This document shows, in pieces, positions 1 through 13,803 of a stretch of 64,000 nt of DNA. Source of the stretch: Bolinopsis microptera (lineage: Eukaryota; Ctenophora; Tentaculata; Lobata; Bolinopsidae); contig NC_087084.1 of the NCBI RefSeq assembly GCF_026151205.1, positions 13,842,235-13,906,234 of the forward strand, given 5' to 3'. The translations under genes and the position numbers were made by a program. Numbering within the stretch: position 1 is the stretch's first letter; every line of letters begins with the position of its first letter. The notes under the pieces are model-generated. The model had not been told where the DNA came from. It searched no databases and saw only the letters and a program-made list of their open reading frames with translations.

Positions 1-2354
<2,354 letters not shown>

Positions 2355-3341
2355 AGGTGATTTGGTTATGAATCTGTACGTCAAATCTATTGCGGTGTCA
2401 TAACTTCCATTATTGTTATCGCCGATGTTTCAATTTTTCAATACCGATGACAATTGACAAACTGGCTAAATTTAAAATATTTAATCGTACTAGATACAAC
2501 TTTTTATTTGTGCACAGTTTGTAGGAGTTGAACCTAAAGATAATAAAATACAGTAAAACCCCGATTTACTGCGCCCCGATTTACCGCAAACCCCCATTTA
2601 TCGAGGCTGTTTCCTTTCCCCAAAGTCCGCGGTAAACTGTATTCGGTTTCATGGATAACAGCAGAAAGTCCCCGTTCTAACCCAGGCCCTCAGGTTAAAC
2701 TATGTCTTCATGCCATGCGCCATGCCTTAGGGTATCATAACCGGTGACCGACAACTAGGAACCTCTCGTATCCAAGGATGTGAGCCGAGCATGCAATGGG
2801 AGTGATACGAGACATACAATCACAAGTACGAGAGTTGATCAGCTGTTAATATACAACCGCACTTCTGGTATAGGTATATACTGAAACGTGAACATAAAAG
2901 AGTATCGGTTTCAATTCAACATGCCTGCTTTCTCCAAATTCATCGCAAGAGTACTTCCGTGCTTTTCGCGGGAGCAGCAGGTAATCACTGATTACCATAT
3001 CGATTATCGATCAACTGGGTGTTGGAGAAACTCCTTCTAAGAAAAGGATTAAAAGGAAAACTTCCAATGACCAGTTGTTCCATATCTGTTCCAAATACTC
3101 GGATCTTTGTCTTAATTAGTGCAGAAATATATACAGCACAGCTGTGAAATCAGTGGACACCTGAATGTTTAAAGTATCTCCAGAGGTTCCTAGTTGTCGG
3201 GGATATGTAATGATTAGTTCCTAGTTGTCGGAGCTGATTGGATTTCCCAAGCTTGCAGTTAATTAGTTAACTAGGTAAAATTGACAGGTTCCTAGTTGTC
3301 CGTCCGCCGCCCCGCCGCCTACACCAGAGGTAGTGACAAAA
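2355..3341. other. intergenic, with a solo transposon-like end
   Basis: No convincing coding exon is seen. At 2549-2577 the sequence TACAGTAAAACCCCGATTTA resembles the terminal repeat of pogo/jerky-type elements, with a TA in front, but no matching opposite end is visible. A 19-bp sequence at 2748-2766 is repeated in exact inverted orientation at 3182-3200, and its core TTCCTAGTTGTC recurs at about 3214 and 3290. These may be remnants of one old element. Confidence 0.45.
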
Positions 3342-3433
3342 GTAACTAGTATCTGGCTGATGGGTTATTGTGCTTTCTATTTCGGTGGACCTTTCATTGC
3401 TGGATTTCTCACAGACTATCTGTCATTCTCGGG
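3342..3433 (+). pseudogene. possible transporter (MFS-like) exon fragment
   Basis: The frame starting AGT ATC TGG reads SIWLMGYCAFYFGGPFIAGF followed by LTDYLSFSG. This is hydrophobic and resembles a G-P-x-x-A-G-x-L-x-D loop of major facilitator (monocarboxylate transporter-like) proteins. An AG precedes it (ACTAG) and a GT (GGTATGA) follows it. I see no other exons, so it could be a relic or a chance frame. Confidence 0.22.
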
Positions 3434-3726
3434 TATGACCATTCAACATTAAAACGGAGAAGGTCGATTTTAACGAAGATCTTTTAATACTTAAGTTTTT
3501 TGTAAATTTGTAAATTTGGTCAGTATTATAAACAGTATGTAAACCGTTAAAAATAATTATAATTGTTACTAATTTGCATGAAAACATGCCAGCACCCTCC
3601 GTACACTAGTGAATTACACTACCCCCTAAACTGTACTCTACAATCTACAATATACATTCTACATGACTACGATCTTATCTACCACCTACCCTCTTGCTAC
3701 TATACATGTATTGTATATCATAACTT

Positions 3727-3882
3727 GACTGCTACTTACACATCAGTATACTGCAGCAGTACTGTTACTTACACGTCAATATTGCTACTAACACATCAAT
3801 ACTGCTACTTACACATCAATACTGCTACTAACACATCAATACTGCTACTTACACATCAATACTGCTACTTACACATCAATAC
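3727..3882. repeat. 20-bp minisatellite at the GPCR exon 5 donor
   Basis: About eight copies of ACTGCTACTTACACATCAAT. Read on the minus strand, each unit carries the last exon bases and donor of the adjacent GPCR exon (ATTGATGT|GTAAGTAG). The array therefore looks like a tandem duplication of an exon-intron boundary. Confidence 0.9.
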
Positions 3883-5710
3883 TGCGTCTGATCTGAACAT
3901 ACACCGCTAGACTAGTCGTAACCATGACAACAAAAGGAATGTAGGTTGGCAGCATCTGAACGGTAATAAACACGGACAACTTCTCTGTCATTGTGTGGTG
4001 GAGTCTGTTGATAGCGTAGGAACATCTCAGTTGCCTCTGAAAAATAAAATACGTGAAATTATTAAAATCTTAAAATCTTAACTATAATAATTAATGCACC
4101 ATGTTGTGAGTAATTTTATTTTAATAATAATCTGTTTTTATCTTATTTCAATTGAAAACTTAGAATATGCATTTTTAATTTTAAAACTCTACATTATTTA
4201 ATAGGTATTTACTGATATCTGGATATTATCCGGTTGGAAGAGACAAGGACAAGTGAAACAAGGAGGTTAGGAGTGATGGCGTTGACGCCGAAAATTTGCC
4301 CTCACTCCTAACCTCCTTGTTTCACTTGTCCTTGTCTCTTCCAACCGGATAATATCCATATATCAGTATTTCAATCATGAGACTAATAAACAGCGAACTA
4401 CTCCGTTATTTGATATTTAATATTTACGCCAACACAGAACTTTTATTTCTTTTAAATTCCGTGATATGGGGCATCTCAACTCTCAAGTTTAAAAGTAATA
4501 GACCAGCACTACCAGATTACTATAAGAGGAGACCGGTGCCACAATAATTGCCACAATATTCAATAAGTGCAGGCCAAATTCCATGTACTAATGTGTACTT
4601 TTCTTAATGTGTATACTATTCAACGAAACGAATGTTCCTACCTTTATGTAGATGTACATTTGACCGTAGAGTAAAGGAAGGACAGATAGCAAAACACTCG
4701 TTATCCAGCTGGTCACTACGTATACTCGTATCTGACAAGAAAACTGTGACTCCAGAGGCACCATCTGGTTTCGGATGTTTTACGTATTTGTGTAGTACAT
4801 ATTATTATGGCAATGAAGTTGAGGGATCGTATAATTTTAGAATTTGTGGCACTTTACATTAAAAGCAGGCCCATTGTACATCGAAAGATTAAAATTGAAA
4901 AATATGTATCCTCATCTCAAGCATCAACGCTGATCACAATCTCATGATCCCGTACCAGAACAACAGCCCGCTTTAAGTTTCTCTTGTAGAATGCTGGGTA
5001 AAACAGCCCCACAAATCTGTCCAGACTCATCGCCGTTACAAGGAGTATAGACGTTCTGGAGACTACGTTGAAAAGGATTCCGACCACTGTGCAGCAGATT
5101 TCATTTAAGGTGGTTCCCTCTTTTTCCATCGAAAACTGACGGCCCTGCGGATGTTATGATAATTGAGTTTAATAAACTTAAACGGACTCGCTAGTTTTTT
5201 ATTAATTTAAAGACTCGCATCATCAAGACAGAATAGTACTACAAGATCTCCTATACTAAATACATTAGATTCGTAATGAAACGTTAAAGGTATTTATAAT
5301 TATTGATGAAAGTATGATACTGGTATTACCCTTGAGATGAGATAGATGGTGAAAGGAATGCAAACAAATCCGTTGATAAGATCTGTCACGGCTAGATTCA
5401 GAAACACCAACCTGAAATAAAATGTAACTATTTTATCGGCCCTATTTCAAACTGTAGGAAATAGCCCTAATAGCAAATTGTTTGAATTAGGGCCGTCCGA
5501 AGTTAAAAATATGAAAAGTTGAAAAGTTAGAATTATTATAAACAAAGGATTAAACAAACCTAGTAATGTAACCACCATTGCGGCGGTTACCCATACTCCC
5601 AAATATGTATAACGAGATTAGGTTCCCAAAAGATGCGCTTATCCCAAGGAAAATGAGCAATATTGCCAAGAAAATCTCAAGTCCTTCCACTCTGATGTCC
5701 TCAAAAGATG
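3873..5710 (-). CDS. class A (rhodopsin-type) GPCR, TM1-TM5 exons
   Basis: This is a seven-transmembrane receptor acting at the cell surface; the ligand is unknown. Five minus-strand exons join in phase. Exon 5560-5710 holds TM1, with the GN motif in GNLISLYIF. Exon 5330-5411 holds TM2 (NLAVTDLINGF, the usual LAxxD). Exon 4956-5144 holds the TM3 region with ICC and a DRY variant, SLDRFVGLFYP. Exon 4642-4731 holds TM4, with its conserved Trp in VVTSWITSVLL. Exon 3873-4036 holds TM5, with its conserved Pro in QMLPTYIPFVV. All junctions are AG...GT. I found neither the start codon nor TM6-TM7; downstream of TM5 there is only the 20-bp array and intergenic sequence. It is either a truncated gene or one with distant last exons. 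A fold-back MITE sits in the TM4-TM5 intron. Confidence 0.72.
4205..4412. mobile_element. fold-back MITE, copy 1
   Basis: Two inverted arms of about 66 bp (4211-4276 and 4302-4367) surround a short centre containing GGCGTTGACGCC. The right side continues with a conserved tail (TTTCAATCATGAGACTAATA, then CTCCGTTATTT). Copies 2 and 3 of the same family lie at 7541-7689 and 20585-20851. It is inserted in a GPCR intron. Confidence 0.8.
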
Positions 5711-7097
5711 CTGAAGAACAAACTACGATTATTTTTATAACTATTTTATAGCCTTATACTTTCCTGTTAACTGATCTTTTTAAAACTAAAAATTGTTAAG
5801 TTCAACTTCAGCATTAAACTGTTTCACTAAATGATTGATATATTTTTAAACATGGCTTATAAGTTACAAATAATTAGGCTTCAATACCCATTCTTAAGTT
5901 CTGAATTGCGGAGTTCTGCAACTGCAGTCAGCTGATCGCGGACCATATATTTTTAAATACACAAAACAGCAACTTTGCAACTTTGCAAATCAAAATGTGT
6001 TACTTGTGTTACTTTAAAATTAGCAATTCCATTAATTAAAGACGAAAAGAAAGACCGTGCCCGCCTCTAAGTCTATCCCTTGAGTTTCCTCCGAATGCAG
6101 CATCCTTCAACTCTGACAGAAAAGCAAATTGTTCAACAATAGCGGCACACACAGTTGCACTGACAGCTAGCACGTGACATATCTACTGCTCTGTCATTGG
6201 GTGTCATTTTAGTGCGTAACTATAGTTACGCATTATAATGGAGCAATTTAAATTTACTCTCTGGAATGTGTACGTGAGGAAATTAATTCAATTTTCGTTT
6301 TGATTTTAATTTGTTAGGTAAGTTGTTGCATATCATTTGCTAATTAACACTTCCGTCTGGTAAATTTCCTACGCCATTTAATTTATGTAATGATAATGAA
6401 TTATCTGAATTAAATTGTTAATGATAGAATTCTTAGGGGGGAACTTTCATGTGTAAATCAAATTATATTAAGAAACGTTATTACACAATTACAATTCAAA
6501 TACAAATTTGGCTACATCTACTTTTACACTTACTAAGTTCTGACAATGCCTGCAAATTATGTCATTATTCGGTTTCATCACTATAAATATAATGTTCGCT
6601 TAAAAAGAAAATGTTTCCACTTTTAATTCGGGACCCCATTGCTTATAAATTAACTTATATTAGAGTATTAGTGAACATGATCGGATTGTAATTTATAAAG
6701 CTTTTTGATCAAATATTATGGTCATATTTTGAAAATGAACAAATCAGATTTAATTATAAATATAGCCTTATGTTCTGTGTAACAATTATAAACACTATTA
6801 AATTTCATACACATTACACCTACTCAAATAGCAACAAATCATATAATATGTATATTTTCTTTGATATGTTTATCAACGTAGAAATCTCATGACCGAGTTT
6901 TCAAATGATATTAGAACTAGAAGATATAAAAAACCATCACGTGACTGTCCCATCAGTCACACAAATATATCGACCCTCTCATACCAAATATATCACACCC
7001 GTGCGGAAAAACACAATACATCCACATAATTCTTTGTGAACTTTTCAACATACAAATATTTCAAAAACTATCTCACTTAATACAAAACAAGCGGCGC
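5711..7097. other. intergenic, AT-rich
   Basis: No gene is supported. The stretch contains a perfect 20-bp palindrome at 6213-6232 (TGCGTAACTATAGTTACGCA). A weak exon-like frame near 6060-6125 on the minus strand (a CAG acceptor followed by ELKDAAFGGN) could be an upstream GPCR exon but cannot be confirmed. Confidence 0.5.
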
Positions 7098-10000
7098 TCA
7101 AGTACTGTAAACAGGATTCTTCATGTTCAACGTTACAGGACTGACTCCCCCAAAATACTTCATGTACCGTCCCTCCAGGTACCGTAAACGATCAGTCTGC
7201 TTGGACTTCACCACACCCCCCGCCAGCCCGAAATCAAGCGGAAGCACGATTACCGAGGGAGCCCTGTCCAGTACACCGTCGGAACCAGCTGTACTGTTGT
7301 AGAAGTTGTGTCTCCACAGACGGGGGAGAGAGAGGCAGGTCTCAAAGAGGGATCCGTCGTTGCAGATGTGCGACATCAGCCGCTCTTTGAACTTTTCTCC
7401 TGAGATACAAATCAGTTCAAACTACACAGTCGCAATAATTTTAAATTGCTCCAAAATTGAGGTGTAACACGGAGATAAAATGTGCGCGTCAACTTAATTT
7501 CCAATCAAATCTTATCAACTCAGGTACCCTCTTGAATATCAAATGATGGAGTAGCTCGCTGTTTATAAATCTCATGATTGAAATACTGATAGTTGGATAA
7601 TATCCGGTTGGAAGAGGCAAGGACAAATGAAACAGGAAGTTAGGAATGTAGGCAAATTTTCGGCGTCAACGCCATCTTCAGGCTCAAATTATTTGTTATA
7701 TAGTAGTGCTGGAATTATTATACCCTCTTGAACAGCTAGTAATCTGGGAGAGGTTTCCAGGACACCGACATAACCCTGAGAAGGACAATCGTACTCTTGG
7801 GTAGGGTCGTACACGTCCACATAATACATCATAGACCTGTCGTAAAAGAGAGGATCATACACTTGTTGTTGTAAAAGAGCAGATTATCTACTTGTTGTTG
7901 TTCTAGATTAGTCACCCTGGTAACTATAACTAAGCGGTTATATCTTAAAGAGATGATAAGATATTGTTTCTGGGCCGGACTATTTGAATGAGAAACAGTA
8001 AAATTTCTAGGTCCCAATTTCTCAATTTAATGTTAAGATTGGGAGTGAATTGTAAATTATTACCTGCAAGAAAGGGGGTTGGAGATGAACTGTTCACATT
8101 CTCTTTTGTATACTTCTTCGTTTTCTGTGTCCTCTAACACTGCCGTAGGTTTTGATTTTCCCTGAAAGTTATATTGTGATGTCGCTGACTTTTTTGGCTT
8201 GCCCTTAAAGTTAAATTGTGATGTCGCTGACTTTTTTGGCTTGCCCTTAAATATATAAAGTTAAATTGTGTTGTCGCTGACTTTTTTGGCTTGGCCGTAA
8301 AGTTAAATTGTGATGTCGCTGAATTTTTTGGCTTGCCCTTAAAGTTAAATTGTGATGTGGCTAGTATGAAGCCAATCAGCACTACATTAAAAAAAAGGTA
8401 TCTAAAATCCAATAAATAAAATTCGAATTCGTCGACAGATTTAGATTTACTCAATTTCTCAGATTTAACCGATTGCTAATTTTGACGTTTTGCGACTAAG
8501 TTAATGCGAAGTAGCCGAGTAGGTGACAGGTAGGAGTAGACTTTCAACATCTCAACACAACCAATGACAATTAAAACAGGTTTTACAACATTTTAAATCA
8601 AGTGTAAACAATATATCTCAATGCAATGAAGATAATTCATTTCCATCTGGAACTGGTATTCGTTTACCAGCCTCGTTTTTCCAAGAAAACAGTCCCCCCC
8701 TGCAGATCCTTCCTCGTGCTCAATCGCTCCAAACATCACTTCAGATCGTTGGGCCCCGATTCCAGGGAGAGTGTAGCCTCCTGCCACTGCTAAATAGGGC
8801 CAGAACTTCTTGCCAGCGTTGTCCAAAGCTGTGGCAAGCTTTTCAAATTCTACTTTCCAGAGATCCGTGTTTTTTGCTTCTTTTCCCAGGACTCTGAAGT
8901 AAAGGATCTTATCATCAGGGCAGTCCTGGATGAAAACTAGCTTATCCTTTGGTTCTGGAGGCTCCTCCTGGAAAGCAGCTGGTAGGCGCAATAGCATTGT
9001 TGCTCCCTCCTCAGTGAAATTTTCACTCAGATAAGTGTTAGTGATCACAGGAACCGTCATGGGGATTTTAGTTTGCCCGCTGTTAGAACCTCCAATGTAC
9101 TTGTAAAGACGCCAAAAGGCAGCTTCGTACATCTTATTAGGTCCATCACTGCGGCGTACCTTTGTCCGGATCCACTTACCAGCAGCGTACCTTCTCACTC
9201 CAAACCCACACGATTCCTCCTCTATAGCCTCCATGTGTGCGCATTTAGCACTGTTATCACAGATTGAGTCCAGAGATTTTAGATTGAGGTTCTTGGTGTT
9301 CCTGAATTCTTCACACTCTTTGTAACCTCGTGCTTCATCCAGTGTTTCTTTGTTTCTTCGTCCAAAGGTACGGGCAATGGGCAGAAAGCCCGCCAATAGT
9401 AAGAAGAATTGTATTAATTTCATTGGGGTCGTCTGTAAACTGTCAGGGTCAAAATAAGTTATGATGGTTAGCAGAAGAACAAATGTTAACTATAATGAAA
9501 AAGTAAATTTCCAGTGGAGCACATGATATCAGTAATGCACATATAAAATTTCGAACGTGTCTTCAGTCTTAGAATAAAACAAAAGAGCGGAGCTGACCAG
9601 AGTCGGGACTCCCGAGTCGCATTTCTATTGTTTATCTTAGAACATGCCCCACCAGTATACTCTAGACTGAAGACTTGTGTTCCTGTACAATTATAGGTAT
9701 GAGAAGCACGTGTTAATGAGAAGCACGTGTCAATCGCTCTTGAGCATTTTAATTGAAGCTCCATCTGGTAATACGCCCCTGTCTTTGTCCTTTAAACTTT
9801 TAAAATGCTGTTGATGCAGTGGTTAACTGATATGAAGCAGAGATAACCAATGCTTTTTTCTCGATGGAATTTTAAATTGATACGTAATGCTATATAATAG
9901 AGTATATATAGATTACATAACAAACCAAGGATCAGGACTGAACTCTATTGTTATGTCTTCCTTGACTAGGTTTCTAAGTTGAGTTATCCTCAAATTGTGA

Positions 10001-13000
10001 GCATTCTTTTGGATAGTGTTTCTGTGAAGTTAACACTTAAAGGTCTTAAAAGACAAAAAATAAAATTCTTACCTTTAATACATCTTTCCAGTACAATCTA
10101 TTATTGAACGCAATCCTGATAGCAGCAAGTAATCTTTTACTCCTAGCCTTGATTTCTTCTGAAATCTGAAAACAAAATCCATCTTAATCGGTGACAAGGA
10201 AACCTTTATTCTTCATGTATGAAGAAGGAAGAACAACATTAAGTAAAGGAAACAACATTAAGTAAAGGAAACAACATTAAATATAAAAAGCAACATAAAG
10301 TAAAGGAAACCTTGAAAGAAGATGGAATAACAAAAGTGAAAATGGTACCTCTTTAGAGAAAAGATATTTGTCACCAGGATGAGCTGCGGAGAACACTGGC
10401 ACTCTGTCGTTTGTCAGGTCTACCTGGTGTGTAGATATTTACATCAGATTCTGTTGAATGTAACCCAGCGTGACGTCATCACAACAACAGTGACGTCATC
10501 ACAACAGCGTGCTGACAATTTCATACTGATCAGGTTAGAAAGTAAAAGTAAAGCTATCAATCAGCTGACCTTGTTTTTCTCCATATAGGCCATGTCGACA
10601 ACAAACACGTGGCGAAATCTGAACTCTGGGTTAGGAAGTGAGCCAGGGATCAGGGGAATTATCGTATTCCTGAGGAGTGAGGGTGTTACTTTAATTAAGC
10701 AACAAAAACAGAATAAATAAATAAAAATAAAATTAATAAATTATTATTCAGAAACGCCGCCTAATATTTAATTTTAGAGGTAAACTTTAATAATTGACAA
10801 CTTTGTCATGTTATATTCAATACCTCAAAATCAATGAATACTTAATACATTGAAGCAACTATATTACATTGCTTGTGAATAGTAAATGATATGCATTCTA
10901 AATTAAATGAATGATGTCAAAAAATAACCCAGCATGACGCGACGTCATCACAAAAACAGTGACTTCATCACAACAACAGTGACGTCATCACAACAAAAGT
11001 GACGTCATCACAACAACAGTGACGTCATGAATCGTCACAAGTGTACTAACTTTAAATCGTGTCTCCGGCGAGCTGGATCGTACTTCGCAACGTTTCCCAA
11101 CATGGTACAGCATTCTTTAGGGACCTGCACTTCCGTCTTTGTAGCTTTCCTCCCTGATAACATCATCAATTATACACAAAACAGCTGCTTGACAATGAAC
11201 ATGACCTGACTGGCGGGACTCGGGAGTGATGTCATACCCCCACAAGTAGTCTGTTGTCAATAGTTTTCAAGACTGGTCAAAAAATCATAATGAGTTTTCC
11301 AGACCGATTAAAAAATCATATTTATTTTTCCAGACTGAATAAAACAGGAGGAAGTTGTACACAAACCAAGTTTCTTCATGTAATGTCTCTTCATCTTAGT
11401 TCTATCAGGAAGATGTATGTAGCCTCCCTGCGCAATCTCACTCGGCTGCGCCTCTTCCATGTGGGTCTGCACTCTGACTAAATGGGTTTCTGCCAGCTTT
11501 CGGTGGGCCTGGAGTTACAGTGTTACAGTGTTACAGTGTTACAGTGTTACAGTGTTACAGTGTAACAGTGTTACAGTGTTACAGTGTTACAGTGTTACAG
11601 TGTTACAGTGTTACAGTGTTACAGTGTTACAGTGTTACAGTGTTACAGTGTTACAGTGTTACAGTGTTACAGTGTTACAGTGTTACAGTGTTACAGTGTT
11701 ACAGTGTTACAGTGTTACAGTGTTACAGTGTTACAGTGTTACAGTGTTACAGTGTTACAGTGTTACAGTGTTACAGTGTTACAGTGTTACAGTGTTACAG
11801 TGTTACAGTGTTACAGTGTTACAGTGTTACAGTGTTACAGTGTTACAGTGTTACAGTGTTACAGTGTTACAGTGTTACAGTGTTACAGTGTTACAGTGTT
11901 ACAGTGTTACAGTGTTACAGTGTTACAGTGTTACAGTGTTACAGTGTTACAGTGTTACAGTGTTACAGTGTTACAGTGTTACAGTGTTACAGTGTTACAG
12001 TGTTACAGTGTTACAGTGTTACAGTGTTACAGTGTTACAGTGTTACAGTGTTACAGTGTTACAGTGTTACAGTGTTATAGTGTTACAGTGTTACAGTGTT
12101 ACAGTGGGTTTCTGCCAGCTTTCGGTGGGCCTGGAGTGAGGGAGGGTGGTCACGTGACATATTCAGAACCGGGAAGATTTGTAACTTATAATTAAGTCTA
12201 AAGAAACCAGTTTTAAAGAAACCAGTTTTAAAAAATAAGTCTACCATCAGAGATAATTAGGTAATCCTCAATGACTAAATTAAGATGTCACACCTGAAGA
12301 CCCGCCCTATCATGGGTCATGTTCATGATTTGTTTCAGGATGTATTTCTCCGTTTCAGTCAGGTGGAACACCGATTGTTCTCTTGGTTCTTCAGACCCGC
12401 TCAAAACTGTTGGGGCTCCTTCCTCTTCTCCTGCTGTAACTGAGAATATGGTTATAAGTTTGTGTATTGTGTAATGACTTTGAGATGTGTAAATTCTAAA
12501 ACACAAGGAAATGTTCAGTACTCCGTGATAATGCCGTACAATTCTACCTTCCACCCGAATCAAGGATATCAAAGTGCGTTATTATATAATACACTGTATA
12601 TAATGTATATACAGTGCGTTATTATATAATACAGTGTATATAATGTATATACAGTGCGTAATTATATAATACAGTGTATATAATGTATGTATATACAGTG
12701 CGTAATTATATAATACAGTGTATATAATGTATGTATATACAGTGCGTTATTATATAATACAGTGTATATAATGTATATACAGTGCGTAATTATATAATAC
12801 AGTGTATATAATGTATGTATATACAGTGCGTTATTATATAATACAGTGTATATAATGTATGTATATACAGTGCGTTATTATATAATACAGTGTATATTTA
12901 TAGATTGACTCCGAGCACTAATACTATCTGCTCTATCGAGATTATGTTAAATTTATTCATATCTCTCAAAATGACCGCAGTGATAGTTAAACTGTCAGCA

Positions 13001-13414
13001 GAATCTTATAACTATGAGGGCATCACGGTATCGATGCCATCTGTGTGAGTCAATTCCATTTAATATGGTTTCCATGGCTGTTTTATCCAACAGAAACTCT
13101 ATTACTTCCCCAAAAATTAGGGACCTTCAGGAGGGTATGTAAATGCGAAGATTCGTTTCAGATAATTCAAGGACATGGAAATATCTCGTTATAATTGAGC
13201 GATGGATACACGTGAGCACGTGAAGATTAGTCACACTTGCAGTGCCAGCCTGCCACCTTCACAAGTATCATTCACTGAAAATTCCGGCCAACTCTAACAT
13301 TTTTATCGGGCAGTTGAAATTTAATCCTACATTTACTGAAACCAGTAACTTGGACTGATCTGATAAATACTAAAAATAGGTCTCACCATTTATTCCCAGC
13401 AGTACACTTGCCAT
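7098..13414 (-). CDS. unrecognised ten-exon gene, ~401 aa
   Basis: The exons, 5' to 3', are 13387-13414 (start MASVLLGIN), 12294-12433, 11367-11508, 11039-11153, 10570-10669, 10349-10423, 10073-10165, 8064-8161, 7724-7836 and 7098-7399 (stop). Every junction has AG/GT, the phases agree throughout, and the sum is 1206 nt. The product has no obvious signal peptide or membrane segment. It is charged in the middle (KARSKRLLAAIRIAFNNRLY) and ends with a conserved-looking part containing SLPRLWRHNF, APSVIVLPLDFG and RLRYLEGRYMKYFGG. I do not recognise the family. The 28-bp first coding exon follows from the ATG and phase. Introns carry several minisatellites, a MITE copy and an intronless SOUL gene. 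Codon choice and continuous phase argue for a real gene. Confidence 0.68.
7541..7689. mobile_element. fold-back MITE, copy 2 (one arm)
   Basis: This matches the tail and one arm of copies 1 and 3 (CTCATGATTGAAATACTGAT, then TATCCGGTTGGAAGAG) and then the internal CGGCGTCAACGCCATCTTCA. The second arm is missing. It lies in the last intron of the unrecognised gene. Confidence 0.75.
8162..8360. repeat. 42-bp minisatellite at a splice acceptor
   Basis: About 4.5 copies of a 42-bp unit directly abut exon 8064-8161 of the unrecognised gene on its acceptor side. On the minus strand the unit reads AATTTAACTTTAAGGGCAAG, a close relative of the real acceptor and exon start (AACTTTCAG|GGAAAATC). Its frame is open (SATSQFNF, then KGKPKK), so retention in mRNA would not break the frame except in the one unit with an 8-bp insertion. 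Confidence 0.75.
8593..9423 (-). CDS. SOUL/heme-binding family protein, secreted, intronless
   Basis: A 276-aa product in one uninterrupted frame. Residues 1-19 form a signal peptide (MKLIQFFLLLAGFLPIARTF). The rest matches the SOUL/HEBP fold: GFGVRRYAAGKW near residue 73, the MYEAAFWRLYKYIGGSN stretch, the hallmark IPMTVPV, and a C-terminal VAGGYTLPG segment. Family members bind heme or porphyrins; secreted members are common in invertebrates. It lies on the same strand inside an intron (8162-10072) of the unrecognised gene. The lack of introns suggests a retrocopy or a naturally single-exon gene; there are no disablements. The ATG used is the one that begins the signal peptide. Confidence 0.88.
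   Translation of the reverse strand: MKLIQFFLLLAGFLPIARTFGRRNKETLDEARGYKECEEFRNTKNLNLKSLDSICDNSAKCAHMEAIEEESCGFGVRRYAAGKWIRTKVRRSDGPNKMYEAAFWRLYKYIGGSNSGQTKIPMTVPVITNTYLSENFTEEGATMLLRLPAAFQEEPPEPKDKLVFIQDCPDDKILYFRVLGKEAKNTDLWKVEFEKLATALDNAGKKFWPYLAVAGGYTLPGIGAQRSEVMFGAIEHEEGSAGGDCFLGKTRLVNEYQFQMEMNYLHCIEIYCLHLI
10470..10508. repeat. short TGACGTCATCACAACA repeat
   Basis: Two copies of TGACGTCATCACAACA-type units preceded by AACCCAGC. A larger set with the same lead-in lies in the neighbouring intron at 10928-11027. Each unit contains the CRE palindrome TGACGTCA. Confidence 0.6.
10928..11027. repeat. ~20-bp CRE-containing minisatellite
   Basis: About five copies of a CAGTGACGTCATCACAACAA unit, next to the donor end of exon 11039-11153. 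Most copies hold TGACGTCA. Confidence 0.75.
11484..12137. repeat. 8-bp array framed by a duplicated splice acceptor
   Basis: About 74 copies of ACAGTGTT (11516-12105) lie between two identical 32-bp direct repeats, 11484-11515 and 12106-12137. The repeat is the acceptor and first codons of exon 11367-11508 of the unrecognised gene (minus strand CTCCAG|GCCCACC). The gene therefore has two identical acceptors separated by the array. Using the distal one would read into the array, which has TAA codons on the minus strand. Confidence 0.92.
12572..12896. repeat. 40-48 bp AT-rich minisatellite
   Basis: About eight copies of a unit built on GTGCGTTATTATATAATACA followed by GTGTATATAATGTATATACA. Some copies have an extra ATGT. 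It lies in the first intron of the unrecognised gene and can form hairpins. Confidence 0.9.
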
Positions 13415-13803
13415 GAAAATTCTCAGCGGGATCAAATCCCAACAACAGTAAACTGGAAGTACAACTTATGAACAAAGGATACAATTGTAATAAATCTTTT
13501 GAAACTTAGCCCTCGCCGCTGCAACAATCTCAGGACAAAAATACGATTACAGCGAAAAATCGGTCCATGGTAACAACGTTAACCATTATGAGATCAAATT
13601 TTGGCATGGTATTGTAGTTACTCGAGTTTCAAGGCATGACAGAGCAGTAGAGGGAGGTCAAATTCAAGAGGAGAAGGTCACTGCTCTGAATCAGCTAGCC
13701 TGTGGTAATTATACTAATCCACTTTATAGCTACAAATGTATTTAGTAAAGTGGCTGTATGTGGTTATCTGATATGTGGTGTTTGGTTGTCCGTTGTTTCC
13801 CTA

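Noticed and set aside
6213-6232. 20-bp perfect palindrome as an operator
   Set aside because: Single site, no nearby start, and the motif could be a leftover transposon end; kept only as a note in the intergenic entry.
9073-9267. 64-aa plus-strand frame
   Set aside because: Antisense shadow of the SOUL gene.
11459-12195. Three overlapping YSVTVLQC-repeat frames
   Set aside because: The 8-bp array is open in all three plus frames. The real coding sequence here is on the minus strand.
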